A stretch of 64,000 bases of DNA from Spirometra erinaceieuropaei. Its lineage: Eukaryota; Platyhelminthes; Cestoda; Diphyllobothriidea; Diphyllobothriidae. Below, piece after piece: positions 24,331 through 37,299 of the stretch (its first letter is position 1; each line of letters begins with the position of its first letter). The position numbers were made by a program, and so were the translations under genes. The notes below the pieces were generated by a model. The model did no database searches. It had not been told where the DNA came from and saw only the letters and a list, made by a program, of their open reading frames with translations. The stretch spans positions 953,088 through 1,017,087 of the forward strand of contig CACRXP010000178.1 in the NCBI GenBank assembly GCA_902702965.1, written 5' to 3'.

Positions 24331-24724
24331 GCAACGGTATAGAGAAGAACCCCACTTAACTGTTAGTAGACTGTGGATCGTGTCATGCACGATCTATGGT
24401 AAAGGGAGCTTTATGGGTGAGGCAGCACGCTGGAAAGTAAGCTGGCAAAATGAAAAAAACAGAAAAATTGTTGAATTTATGCCGAAAGTCTTATCCTACG
24501 CTATTGTGCGACAACGAAAATGAGAGTAGCAATTAAACAATAAACAAAAAGTAAATTTCACAAAGGAACGGATTTTAAGTCAAGGTGTGAGGTCGTGGGA
24601 AGCAATCGTTGTTTGTAGTGTAATTTCTGCAATAGCCTGCAAAGGTATGCCAAGATAAAACCCCATTTGACATGATCCACAGTCTACTGACAGTTAAGTG
24701 GGGTCCTTCTCTGTACTGTTGTCC
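24331..24724. mobile_element. MITE with ~54-bp terminal inverted repeats
   Basis: The left end (GGCAACGGTATAGAGAAG, then CCCCACTTAACTGTTAGTAG) is mirrored by the right end around 24668-24724 with a few substitutions and a small indel. There is no coding capacity in the 394 bp. The flanks TTCTTGAG (24323-24330) and TTCTTGGG (24725-24732) match at 7 of 8 positions, consistent with an 8-bp target duplication of hAT type. The superfamily is inferred from that length only. Confidence 0.75.
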
Positions 24725-24732
24725 TTCTTGGG

Positions 24733-27700
24733 AATTCAGTGAAACAGAAAGAGTGCTCCTAGTTTATTTTTGACTGGCAAAATGTACCTTCCTAGATGCG
24801 TGGACTAACAGGTGGAGTTGACAATAATGAAAATGCGATTTTCGAGTAACATATCGCAATAAGATAGGAGGTCCATTAAGAGGGATGTAGAGAACACCAC
24901 AGTCTCCGAAGAACGATGACTAGATCTGTTATGTAAGGCTTCTGGCGGTAAATACGCCTATTCTGGTGAACATTATTTTCCCCGTCATAAAATATATAAG
25001 TTCTGTTTAATAAAAAGCCTCAAGCACGTGACAGATTATTGAGTTCATGAATTTTATTAATTAAGAAAATAAATATCAATTATAGATTCACACAAACCCA
25101 GTCAAGCTGATGCAACACTTGGTGTCCGAATCTCCAAAAATTCGAATGGAATTTAAAGAACGCCACAGAACCAAATTCCCATTTAGGTACGTCTTTATCA
25201 TGCCGAAGATTCATCTTCTGAGCTTTTTTCTGCTGACTAAGTCCCTTCGGATGACTGATTAGCTGATTAATAGATATTTATCAAAATCAAATCTGATTTG
25301 GATAAAATGGGAGAAGTCTGAAGACCGGATTATTGCTGCGCTTTTTGTCAATATTCAGGCGTACAAAAGTTATAAAACTTTTCACTCGTATCGGCCCATC
25401 AAACAGGGAATTGAAAACGTCCTTCGTGACGGCTTTCCCTAAGTTCTTTTGAATTTGCAGGCATTGCTGGACGAGGATAAGTACTGAATGAAATTCTCGC
25501 GGGATCAGTTATTAGACTATCAGACGGGCATTATTTTAGCGATTTGGGAATATAAAAGTATAATTGGTTTCGTCATCTTTTGTTCTCTTCAAGTAGAGGA
25601 AATGTTGGCTTATATGACTAATGTGGAAGATTTTTGACCTTCTTGCCGAATGTTTTCATACCTGGTTTTTTCAACAACGGCGTTCTGCATGCTCACCAGC
25701 CGATGTTCCCGGATCCGGAGATGCGATAGAGCAGGCGAATTGACTCTTCAGCCAATAAAGAGTCTTGAATTCTTCGGAAGGTCAGAACCAAAGAATTTTT
25801 GATTAAGTATGGATGTCCCTGGATTCTTTCCTCCATACTTTAGTGGATCATCACATTTTGTCACTAGATACTCCTCATTCCAGCAAGTATGGAAAAGTTG
25901 GCAGCATCTGTTACTGGGAGTTGGGTTCGTCCAGCTGAACACATGTCTTCAGATCCTTCCACAAACATGTGATTAAGCGAGCACGCGTCTTCACTTAAAA
26001 TGACGCCAAAAGGCGGTGTTTGAGTGATTGTAAGACCACTGAAAATGTGATATTTCCCATAGAACGTGGTAGAAATGGGCGAGGAAAGGGCTAAGGGTGA
26101 CATAACGTCGACCATTCAGGGAGCAGGCATAACAAATCGGTTACTGTGACACTAGAATTAGCCTCATATGTCAACTGGTGTAAGCGGGATCTTGAGTTGC
26201 AACAACCTTTGCAATACCAAGACGGAGTCCTTTTATTCGCTAGGAGAGGGTCGCCTAGTTGAATGCTGACCGCATCCACCGCTCAGAGAAGCGACGATGT
26301 AGTCTCTTTGATCGAATTGCCTGCACTATGCACACAACCCAGAGCGCTTCGCGTACCTCCGGTTCACTAGAGGAGTGAGGTGAAAGTACGAGGTGAGGCT
26401 AATCGGGGCATAAAGAAGTCAGTTAGGATGGTAATCTCATACCCCTACGAAGAGACAACTATTCCACTGACGTGTATAGCCTGCGCAACATGAATAAACA
26501 AACAGGGGGACATATATGAAGACGGGTTGAATGGGCAGCCTGTCCTTGGGGAAGAAGCAGGTTACTTGCTACGATCCCTGTAGCGTTAACTGCAAGGTAT
26601 GAAAGCGTCCGAACCCCATATTCTTTCACGAACTTGCTTATAAAACAAAGGTTACTGAAGTAATTTTAATTTGTATATTGCAATTACCTGGGGAAGTGTG
26701 GTCGCGTCCGAAGTATTTTTTCAGGCATAATTAGATCAGGTTTTCGTATATGCTTTTGTTTGCGAAATCATTGTCAACGCGGGAGATATTCAAACAGTAT
26801 TTGACAACCTCAAAGTTCCGCGGTTCTATTGTAAGTGCATTATGAGTATGCATTGTACACAGCTGAGTGCTGCCAAACTAAAAAATTCAAAATGTCGATA
26901 CATTTCAGCTTTGTTTAGCAAATCTCCAAACACTTTCCCAACCATTGCCGACCACCTCGGATTAATTTGTAAGGAACCGGATCTAGCAGAAATACTCCAG
27001 AGGGTTATCACTTCGAAAATCTTCCGCTAACCATGCAATTTATAACTTCAACAGAAAATCTGGGGAGGCTGGCTTTGGCCTTAAGCATTTCGTTCCCCAG
27101 TTTACTGAGCAAAGCAAACTGCGAATTATTAGGGGATTGCAATCACAGAGCACCCACTTAGTCCAATTTTCGGACACCAGTGGTCAAGATGATTTGTCAG
27201 AAAGCAAATATTTAACTGAATTCTTCTCACGCGCATCGTTTTTACATCAGTTATAACGTGTAACCAAACAGTATTTCCCAGCGCCGAATATTTTTCGACT
27301 TTTAGCGCTGCAGATGAAGAGGCATGGAGAAGACGCTCAGAGTTTGCAAAGGTCATCAGTCACTTAATGAGCGCAGAGCAGCAGCACATTCGGAGTTTGA
27401 AAGCAGCGCTCACATTCTGTGCAGAGATGCGAAGTTCGAAAGAGGTTTCTCGTTTTTTTCACAGTTTCGGAGAAAAGCGTGTCAAGGCCTAACCAAAATA
27501 GTTACTTTATTCAGAATTTTCGGATTTTGGCCTAGTCTTTATTGGAAGTAGAAAATGACAGGCAATTTACCCTCTTTGGTTACTCCGACTTACTACTTCA
27601 ACCTGCCTTGCGATATACCAACACTAGTTTGTTTCTACTGTTTATATTTTTCGCTCTTAATCTCCTTCCGCGCAGCAAAGAAAGTGAGCATCCAAAGAGG

Positions 27701-28318
27701 TTACAGATAACTAGGCATGTTTATTCTTAAGGCGTGAATTTTAAAATATTTAACTAATAAATACGGGCGACTCAGTAGTATGGGACAGATTTCTAAGAAA
27801 GTAGGTGTGTCTGTCTGACATATAAGATTCCGGATCGAGCTTTTATTCAGATACTGAAGTGCTTTACAGAGTTGGCTGCTTAGTTCACCTAATGAATATG
27901 TCAGCATGAACACAAAAGTATTCAACCACTGTAAAAATGGCAAACCCCCGCACAAAAAAATTTAATATACCATGAAAACTACCCATTTCCCTGAATTCAC
28001 AGGGAAACAGATACTTGCAAAATATTCCCGCAAATTAGTTCTTGAGTTTTAGGTAACACGATTTTTTGTGGTGATGTTGCCTTTTGAACAGTTAGTTTCT
28101 TCCCTGCACTCCAAATATGCTACACAGTTATATGTAACGAGGATAGGTTGGTGTTCAACCCTGTCAGTTTGGTATACATGAACAGGGAGTTTAACCTAAC
28201 ATTCTGGGATTTTTTTCATTTTGGCTGGGGTACAATTCGTCCGCAAATAAACAAAACATTGCCTGACATTATGACACGAACTTACCTTAAACAGACGCTT
28301 AAGTTAGTCATCTCTCAA
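24733..28318. other. Intergenic or intronic, no recognisable gene
   Basis: AT-rich sequence with no conserved domain. Small exons of the RhoGEF gene upstream of 30467 could lie here or further left, but I cannot identify any. Confidence 0.4.
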
Positions 28319-29141
28319 ACTTTAAAAAATCCGTGATTATTCGAGATTAGATGAACACTGAAGTGTGTCTTCTTCAAGCGCAAACAACATCTAATCTTGT
28401 TGGCAGGACTCACGAACAGGTCACAGAGCAATTGAGTGGGTTTACTTGTTATGGGATCTCAAAACCATGGAGATATGCCCAGATCTGTGTAAATACCTGT
28501 GTGCCGACCTCAAAAACGCTAAATGACGACGTTTAAATGATGGAAAGCAGGATTGGAGCACCACAGATTTACTTGCTAGAACTAAACTCAGTGCAGTATG
28601 TGATTCCGGTCACGATTGATAGTCGAGGTTCTGGTTGACCTAATAAGGTATTAAAAAGCGCGCAGAAGTGGTTTTTTCACTTGGTTCTCCTTTGTCTCTG
28701 AGAATGTTTCCACAAGCACCTACAGCATGTGACTCAAAAAGATTATATGTGCCGAAATTTACGAATCATTCCTACTTACTTATAAACCGACACAAATGAA
28801 TAGGCAAAGACTATGAATTAACAATGAACGACTTTAAAAGGATGGAAGGCAAATAAGGCGTTAGAAGCAATACTACCTTGTTTAGAAACACCATTTTTTA
28901 AAGAACGGAAATTCTGTAAACGCAAAAATTTTTGTAACTTAGTAAACTTGAGTTTTCGACGTACAGAAAGCCTTTACATGCAAAATATGGAGAAATTAAA
29001 CAGCAGACTTATACCAACATTTGAAAATAGTTCTTTACTGCTGTGTGTCCTTACATTTCTTTCAACAACAAATGTGTCTGCAAGTATGGCGGTTAGCCAA
29101 TAGCCTGCAGTTAGAGCATAGATTCAGAAACGGGTACGCGA
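28319..29141. repeat. 823-bp direct duplication, left copy
   Basis: Matches 29183-30005 at a constant offset of 864 bases with no indel and about six or seven substitutions. It runs right up to the N gap. Confidence 0.95.
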
Positions 29142-29182
29142 NNNNNNNNNNNNNNNNNNNNNNNNNNNNNNNNNNNNNNNNN
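29142..29182. other. Assembly gap (41 N)
   Basis: Run of unknown bases lying exactly between the two copies of the 823-bp duplication. Confidence 0.99.
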
Positions 29183-30005
29183 ACTTTAAAAAATCCGTGA
29201 TTATTCGAGATTAGATGAACACTGAAGTGTGTCTTCTTCAAGCGCAAACAACATCTAATCTTGTTGGCAGGACTCACGAACAGGTCACAGAGCAACCGAG
29301 TGGGTTTACTTGTTATGGGATCTCAAAACCATGGAGATATGCCCAGATCTGTGTAAATACCTGTGTGCCGACCTCAAAAACGCTAAATGACGACGTTTAA
29401 ATGATGGAAAGCAGGATCGGAGCACCACAGATTTACTTGCTAGAACTAAACTCAGTGCAGTATGTGATTCCGGTCACGATTGATAGTCGAGGTTCTGGTT
29501 GACCTAATAAGGTATTAAAAAGCGCGCAGAAGTGGTTTTTTCACTTGGTTCTCCTTTGTCTCTGAGAATGTTTCCACAAGCACCTACAGCATGTGACTCA
29601 AAAAGATTATATGTGCCGAAATTTACGAATCATTCCTACTTACTTATAAACCGACACAAATGAATAGGCAAAGACTATGAATTAACAATGAACGACTTTA
29701 AAAGGATGGAAGGCAAATAAGGCGTTAGAAGCAATATTACCTTGTTTAGAAACACCATTTTTTAAAGAACGGAAATTCTGTAAACGCAAAAATTTTTGTA
29801 ACTGAGTAAACTTGAGTTTTCGACTTACAGAAAGCCTTTACATGCAAAATATGGAGAAATTAAACAGCAGACTTATACCAACATTTGAAAATAGTTCTTT
29901 ACTGCTGTGTGTCCTTACATTTCTTTCAACAACAAATGTGTCTGCAAGTATGGCGGTTAGCCAATAGCCTGCAGTTAGAGCATAGATTCAGAAACGGGTA
30001 CGCGA
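29183..30005. repeat. 823-bp direct duplication, right copy
   Basis: Begins at the first base after the gap and ends where the left copy would meet the gap. The coincidence of both repeat ends with the gap edges suggests two haplotypes left side by side by the assembler rather than a genuine tandem duplication. Confidence 0.9.
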
Positions 30006-30466
30006 AAATGCAGCCAATTTTCGCGGAGAAAAAGTTAATTCTAAGGTGCGCCAAGTCCCTCTTTGGTGGAACTCTTGAGTTTAAATCCCTATCCTCTCAT
30101 TGAAAAACATGCACAAATTCGCAAACTTAGGCTAGGACAGCACTAACTTAGGAAACTGCCCGAATATCAGGTAACGTGCATTTACGCTCAAATCGGCAAA
30201 TATTTCAACTGACTAAATTATTTGTAGCCATTCTGCATGCAAAAGTGGACATTTTTCGGAACATTTTAGGCAAATAAATAAAATATGCAACATTTTAGGT
30301 GGCTAAAATCGGCCGTCACTTTTTCCGTCATCGTGTTTCATGACTTAGGTTGCGTACTGTATGCTCAGTTCGTTAGGTCACGCCTGGGTGTTCACTCACG
30401 TTCCAAGCCATGTAGCTATGATTGGCTGAATTTCTACCGGTACGCGCACTCCTTTTTGCTGTACAG

Positions 30467-33400
30467 ATCCCCAAGGAGCAAGTTGAGGCACTAACATCGC
30501 TCTCTGCAAGCATGTGTGATTTTCTGGACCTACACCAACAGATACTAGAGCCGGCGTTGCGGCTCTGCGTCCAGCGGCAAACCGTCGAGGCCTTGACGGA
30601 AGTGTTGGTCACACGATCCATTACTATTGCTCATATTTATACTCAGTACGCAAGACGTGTGCAGTGCTGCGCTGCCCAGCAGGCCTTCGCTGATTGTCCG
30701 GCGCTGGAAGTTATTCGTGTAAGCATTTGCAACGTCTGCCATCTGCCTTCATAGTCCCTGCTGCCTTCACCACACCGTCCTCTTTTGCGGTTCGCCAGCA
30801 AAGACTCGGACTGAAGGCCAGCCTGCACTGGCTTCTCTTGCAGCCAGTGCAGGTTCTCAGCACCTACCAGGAGGTGCTACAGGTCCTGCGCCGTGTCTGC
30901 AGTTCTCTGGAGGCCGGCAGTCTGGAAGCCGCCGCCCAACACGTAGCCCTTATTGCCATGTGGACGAACAACGCTGCTCATCTGGCCATGCTGCAGGTAG
31001 GGACATGCCCTCAAATACCTAAGTGAACCGCACACAATGCTCTCTGCTCACTCACTCCTCTTGCGAACACAGCCTTTACAGGGTTGGGCGACGGGGCACC
31101 TTGATCTACGGCAGTGTGGATGTAGCCGTTTTTTCGTTGTTCAAGTTTGCAAAATGAATGATATTCATCATGAACATGAGCATAACTATAAAACTGTTAA
31201 CTGCGTAGAGTACTAATGGCAGGATTTGGACCACATGCTCTTCGGCTGACATTTCACGGTTGTCCCAAAATTGCAGGAAACATTAGCAAGATTCCTTTTT
31301 GCTGTTGCAAATTTGTAAATAAGCGCGACCGACTGTAGAAAGGCCTTATGCCCTGTTGAACTCCTGTTAATGTAGAGAATGTGAGCTCAGGCAGGAGGCA
31401 ATTGTATTTTATTCAATTATGCGGGCAATTTTTTGTTATTTTGCACACTTCTAGAGCCAAGGAAACGCCAATAATTCGCGCAGGGTAGAAGAACTGGTTG
31501 CTCGCTCTTCCTTCAACATGATAAAAACGCGCCCCACGCATGGACGAGCGCAAATGGTCAACGTCTTCCTCTTTGAAGATGAGCTCATTTTCACCAAGGC
31601 AACTAAGACAAAGCATCTAAAAACCGGTGGCAGGTTATTTTTCCATCATTTATTTCATTTATTCTTAAAGTGAAGGAATCACAGCATTTGCAGCCATGTG
31701 GAAGTGATGATTCGAAAATTCGTTTGTATGAAAGAACGTGCTACTTCTGCTTTACTTACCTGGAGATGACAACTAGGCGAGAAAAGCCAATCCAGTCTCC
31801 CTCGTCCTTGTCAGAATTCCTCCTAAATCTGCTGTCCACTCTTACGCAGCAAGCCACCCCGTTTGATAGTCGACATCTCTAGTGAGAACTTGATCCGTTT
31901 TTATCCGCGCTAGCCCAATCGAATTGATATTGTAACCGGGACTTCGTATTCCATTCTCACACCCTTGAGGCATTTAAACAAGCTAAAGCCCAGATTACAG
32001 GGCGGTCACGCCATACTATTAGCAAAAAGCCTACCAAGCATTCGTTTGATCTGCTGCGAATGCGGACCAGAACTTCGTCTGGCTGGAAAGCATAGCAAAA
32101 TACGAATGCTTCTTCTTCCAGGCCAGTCCGACGAATAAACATGCACGGCACACTCTATCTATCAGTTTACGTTCGAAAATGGAAATCGTTTTCATGACCA
32201 TATCAAAAGTCACTTCCAAATAGTCATTAAGGTTTGGGTGCGGGGACGATAAACTATGAACGGAAAAATTTCGCCGCACTAGGACACCTGGCGACGATTC
32301 TACGATTCCTATCAACACACGGATTTTCTTCGGCAGCATTTCTCTAGTAGCATTCATGATTTAAAAGAACGTCAGCATGATAATACCAGCCCGCCCGAAC
32401 GAATGCTTGTCATAACGCTAGTTTAGGACTCTAATAACTTTCCTAACTGGTACATGAACTAATATATTGAAACTAATCTGGTTCCCACGGTAAGGGAACA
32501 GTAAACATAATCTAGCTTTAATTCAAAAGGGACGAATCTGAATTAGTAGAGGGAGGCTGACAATTTCTTTAAGGTTTAGTACGTAATGAAAGGATGGTTT
32601 TGTTCAAGGCCTCCAGCCTTCTAACAAGTACCAGTTCAAATGATGAATTTGATAAATGTAATGGGACTGAGGCCACCAGGTAGATATAAGGCCTCTGGAG
32701 CCAATATAGGGATTTTCTCTTATTTTCATGAAGGATGTGACGATATGCTAGCGAGCAAGGCGGGATCAGTAGTCCAATTCCCCTGATCCAAACTTGATAT
32801 TTATACCAGAAGCTCCATTGATTTCACCAGAATTCGCAGAGACAAGGCGCGATAGGTGAGGCAGATCCCGCTATTGAGTAGTTACAGGTGCTTTAGCGCG
32901 GAACGAAACTGATGTGTCACCAACTTAAACAAAGACCAATGAGGATCAGGTCGCAAAATTCATGGCTAAAGGAATTGCTATCAAAACTGGGCGAAGTAGG
33001 GAGACATAACAAAACGGTTTGCGTATTATGTCTGCTGGAGTTGCAACGGTTGCTATTGATATGTTAGGGAAAAAAGATGTAAGAAGCATCCCCAACATAA
33101 TTTCGGGTACACAACTTTTAACTTAAATAGTATGTATTCCGAATTTCCACAAACTTTTGTGTAAGTTACTACACAAACAATTCTACGATAATGAGGGTCT
33201 TTGTGACCAGGGTTCGATTTTCGTTGTCGAAGATGTCCACCGTGTACTCCACAGCATGGTGGGAGCAGGGAAGGTGACTTTTGCAAAAATTTAGTTTATA
33301 GTGAAGGTAGACTTGCACAGCATCTACCGCACTCTGCCTTGACACCGGAATCAGGCGCGGGAGAGGGGAAAGAGATGCGGTCAAGAAGAGCGATGGCGGG

Positions 33401-36229
33401 GGACGCAGGTGGATGGCGCGGCCGGACCCGCACCTTGGCGTTTCACTCCACATCCTCTGGCTCACTCAGCAAATAACCAAGTTTTTGATTAACCGCAACA
33501 ATGGATGGCGGCAGGGTCCCAGCGTGTGCGGCGTACGCCGTCAGCTGAGTCCGCCATCACACCCCGAAATGTTGGTATTTGTTATGTTGCGCAAATCAAA
33601 TAACGACTGCCAGAGCCCAAAATGGCCCCCGTGTCTGTCCAGCGCATCTAACACGTGGCCTTTTTGCCGTATTCCACAGCACAGTGACATGCGTGTGAAC
33701 TTGGTTACAGCGGTGATTGACTTGCAGATGATCCACCACTTCCCCAGCCTCTTCCCCACCTGAGCGCAGGGTCGAGACATAGTCAAGAAGACCGAAGGCA
33801 GGAGAGGGCGAGGTGGCGGTGAACGAAGCGGTTCCTTTCGTTGCGGGACCGCAGGTCACCTTCAGCTCAGTGAGGAAATTCCTTGATTTGTTGCGATCGA
33901 CATATCCCTGGATCTTTTCAGCCTTACGAGTCATCAAGGAGTTCTGTATTTGCCGCGACCGTTAATGCACAAAGCAGGGACATTGGTAGAAAGCCGCTTC
34001 CTTCGCGTCGGTTGGACAGTCGAGATAGGCTCTGTTCAGTCTGTTCTCCTCTGAAACCAGGTTACTGAGGACTGCGTTGTTGCAGGAGAAGGAAGCTATC
34101 ATCGCTGCAGCCGACGCTTCCGTGAGAACCCAGCACTCCTCTTCAGACAACATGGTCTGTTCTGACGCGGGTGTTGAAGTCACCAAAGACAATCAACTTA
34201 TCCGCCACCGCCGGGAGGACGTGTAGGTTCTCGTAGCCGGCAAATATAACCAAACGGTATTCGCTTTACCCGGCGAGTCACTTACCTTGTGACCTCCTGC
34301 GGGGTTGCAGACGGACCCTCATCTTGGAGATGGCAATGAAGTGGTCCGCACGGCCAGCAGTGGTTGGAGGGGGGCGAATAACCGTGGGCAGAGCTACACA
34401 CAGGGATATTTTCACCTCATTTAGCCCGCCGGTCGAGGCGGTTACCGGCAGAGCCTAGCTTGGGGGAGCTAAATGCAAGAGTTGGGTGACAATTTGTGGA
34501 CGTTAGGCGTAGTCAACACCTGAAGGCAAATGACCGACCTACTACGACCATCACCTGGACCTGCAACTGGACACCCCTCCACCGCATGTTGACCACTATG
34601 ACCGTCTGGCCAAACTCACGTTAGCATGAAGATGTTGAATACAACATAACGAGTAGTCGATGCAGGCGAAGATGTGTATTCCAGGAACTAGTTGATAAGA
34701 AGACCGCTGCTTCTTCTGATCATAACGAGTAGTCTTCTCTACAAAATACACAGAGCATGTGCGCGTATGCTTGTGAGGCTGATTGAACTTATATGCTTGT
34801 AGGAGTAAGTTCACTGATTCTGCTTTCGCGTCCTATGTTGCTTTGCACAATGTGTGAACAGCTGTGAACGTCTGGATGCGTGTCTCTCCGTGTTGCGGCC
34901 TGTCATGCTGTAAGCTCAGCGAAAAGGAGCAACTTCGACGCGACAGCGTGTTGAATTAGAAAAGAATACGACCAATTTGCAAAATGTTTCCATTATTGTG
35001 CGTAAAAAATGATGAATAAGGTGAACTAAGTGAGCAAATTATACGAAAATGGGGTTTGGACGCTTAAGAATCAAGTTAACTTGACCATGCGAGCTAAATG
35101 CACCTTCTCGAAATTCCTATCTATGTGGTGGAATTTAACGTTAAATGTGTCTAAGGATAACGAACTATACAGACATGACAACTGCGGTCGAAACAAACAT
35201 ATTCTCTTACTCCTGACCTTCTGCTATTTTTTTCTGTTTTCAAGTTACGAGATCCTGCTGGAGCTCCCGGTTGAGCAGTTAATTGCTTTCCAGTCCTCGA
35301 TGAGCAACGACAGCAAGCTGTATATATGGCATTACGATCGAATTCAGAAGACTAAGAAACGAATCGTCCTCCTAGCCAGGAACAAAAATGAGAGGAACGT
35401 ACGTTATCAAGTTATTTGATTGAAATGTTCCCTGTGAAGGATAACTATTAAGATAATTTTATCCTGTCTGTAACGTGATATTCAGAGCGTAGATAGATTT
35501 CTGCGATACATTGTCAAAGGAAAGTGTTGGAGTGCCTACGCCTCCGAAAAGAAGAGCCAGCCAATTACTGGAGACCGCATGGGCCTTCTCTAGCACGCTG
35601 TCAGCATGATAGTGGCACCTCGCTATCGGCTGCGCCCCTCGAACCTGATTGGTCCGTGCACGCGGGAAAGCGATCAGCTCGTATAGGATATTTTTCTCGA
35701 AGCGCATTGGAGCGAATGCAGGCGAACCCCAAAAGGGTGTTATAAATGTGCGTTATTTTTCCAGATAGAATGACTTGCAGCTTTCTATTACATATTTCCG
35801 TTGCCGGTGGTGTTCTCCTTCTCTGCTTTGTCGGTATAGGGGACAAAAGCCGAGTGCGCATACGCTCCGCGTGATTCTAAGTACCAGGTCGGGTCATAAC
35901 CGAAAGTACCGTCTGCCTCTAAGCTACAGGAAGTATGTGAAGGCCCATTATTGTTTTAAAAATGGGACTTTCATGCCGATGACTTTTGAAACAGTTTTTA
36001 ATTTGCTGCCTCGTTTACTACATGATGCTGAGATTTTTGCGTTAAGCTCTGGATCAAAATGCTAGAAAGCACCTCCTGGAGGCGTCTGTGTCATCTTGCT
36101 GCCACTGAACGTCGAAAGGAGCGTACTGACTCGGAAACAGACACAACAGGACCGGATCACCTCACCCACAACGCTACTCCAAAACACATTCCGAAACTGC
36201 AGTCAGGGTTCCGACATCGACTTAATATG
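30467..36229 (+). CDS. Dbl-family Rho GEF, partial (DH-PH exons)
   Basis: Guanine nucleotide exchange factor that would load GTP onto a Rho-family GTPase. Five exons with canonical AG/GT borders and agreeing phases: 30467-30718, 30799-30996, 31455-31633, 35245-35398, 36047-36229, giving 322 residues. Exons 1-2 hold the middle and end of the DH domain; exon 2 has the LLLQPVQVLSTYQEVLQVL helix, equivalent to the LLKPVQRIxxYxLLL core. Exon 3 carries the first PH strands (MVNVFLFEDELIFTK). Exon 4 carries the middle strands (DSKLYIWHYD, RIVLLARNKN). Exon 5 starts with LWIKMLESTSW, the C-terminal PH helix with its conserved Trp. The start of DH and both protein ends are not seen. Intron 3 is 3.6 kb and contains LINE relics. 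The subfamily cannot be assigned from this piece; the family call is firm. Confidence 0.85.
33250..33870. repeat. Two copies of a dispersed repeat
   Basis: Blocks at about 33250-33480 and 33650-33870 share a TTTATAGTGAAGGTAGACTTGCACAGCA-type core, a GTCAAGAAGA block and a following gene-free G-rich tract. A third member lies at about 36990-37290. They probably belong to the 5' part of the LINE family whose endonuclease relic follows. Confidence 0.5.
33960..34620 (-). pseudogene. LINE endonuclease relics, out of order
   Basis: On the - strand a VFGDFNTRV block (about 34190-34160) is the second conserved motif of an APE-type LINE endonuclease. It continues to about 33960 as a decayed copy. A second fragment, DHFIAISKMRVRLQP at about 34345-34300, matches the end of the same domain (the DHRLV region) but lies upstream on the - strand. 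The order is therefore reversed, which implies two truncated insertions or a local rearrangement. All of this lies in intron 3 of the RhoGEF. Confidence 0.6.
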
Positions 36230-36989
36230 GTAGGTTGCTTGTTTTGCCAACCGTTGAGACTTTGCATATACAGGGCGGGAATCATTAAATGATTGAATAT
36301 GTTCCATTTTTGAAAGTTACCCAATGCAAGTAAATTAGCCATATCTGAAAGCGTAAGTGCATATGAAGAAATTCCTAAGTACAAACCGCTCCTCATGTAC
36401 GAGTCAAAGTCATTTCTGCTGACCGGCGCTTGAATATTTAATTACCGCATTTATACCTTTCTTCGTCAAGATTTAAATGATGGAAGTTTCCTGTCATGCC
36501 ATGAACTGGCCACCTTCCCCGGACCGTAAGCGCAGTTCTGACCAGTGAAATATTCTGAAATCAGGGGAAAAACGAGCTTTACAGTTTCAAGGTAAACATT
36601 TCCCTTTATCATTTTAGTGGCCATGCTTATCGGAAGGGCTAGGTCGCTGAAATTGCTAGAACTGAAAATTTGGCAAAGAGTTCACATAAATAATGACTTG
36701 ATTGCATTTTCAATAAGCTGGTTCCGTGGAAAGTTCCCTAGCGTCAATATCAGGAAGGTGTTCTCGATGCCATTGAATAAGGAGTCTATGGAAGCAAATA
36801 TTCAATCTCTAGTCTATCGAGGTTGTTTTTTCTCACATTCATGACTGGATATTTATATGCCGAAAATCTTCGGCTTGACCCAAAGGGCTGGAGAAGGTCT
36901 CAAACAGATTATTAGCCACACAATTAATGGGAGTTCAGGCTTTCGACCGATGACAAGCCACATATGAAGTAAACGTTTAACCTGATAGT

Positions 36990-37290
36990 TCGATCGCCGC
37001 AACCGACCAAGACGAAGCCAACTACGGTGACTTGCGCGTGAATTGATTTATAATGAGAGCAGACTTGCACAGCACCCGCCACACGCAATCCTCCTCCGCA
37101 CTCGGGCCCGGTGTGATGATATAGTCGAGAAGACAAAAATGCGATCACCGGAACAAGAAACGTATTGGTCTGACGTTTCGGATTATCACTCGAACCCCTC
37201 ATCAGAGACAGACGCAAGTAAGGGTAGGGGTGGCAGAGGGAGTGCAGTATTTATAGCACGTGGCTGCCATGGGATGTCTAACTTAAATGC
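36990..37290. repeat. Third copy of the 33.2-33.9 kb repeat
   Basis: Shares GTGACTT, a TTTATAATGAGAGCAGACTTGCACAGCA-type core and GTCGAGAAGAC with the repeats at 33.25-33.87 kb. It then adds a GGTCTGACGTTTCGGATT-type tail common at the ends of flatworm retroelements. Confidence 0.5.
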
Positions 37291-37299
37291 TCGATAAAT

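Noticed and set aside
31670..31882. Extra RhoGEF exon between exons 3 and 4
   Set aside because: Exons 3 and 4 already join in phase (AG + T gives Ser) and give a continuous PH domain; this block has no PH-like strands.
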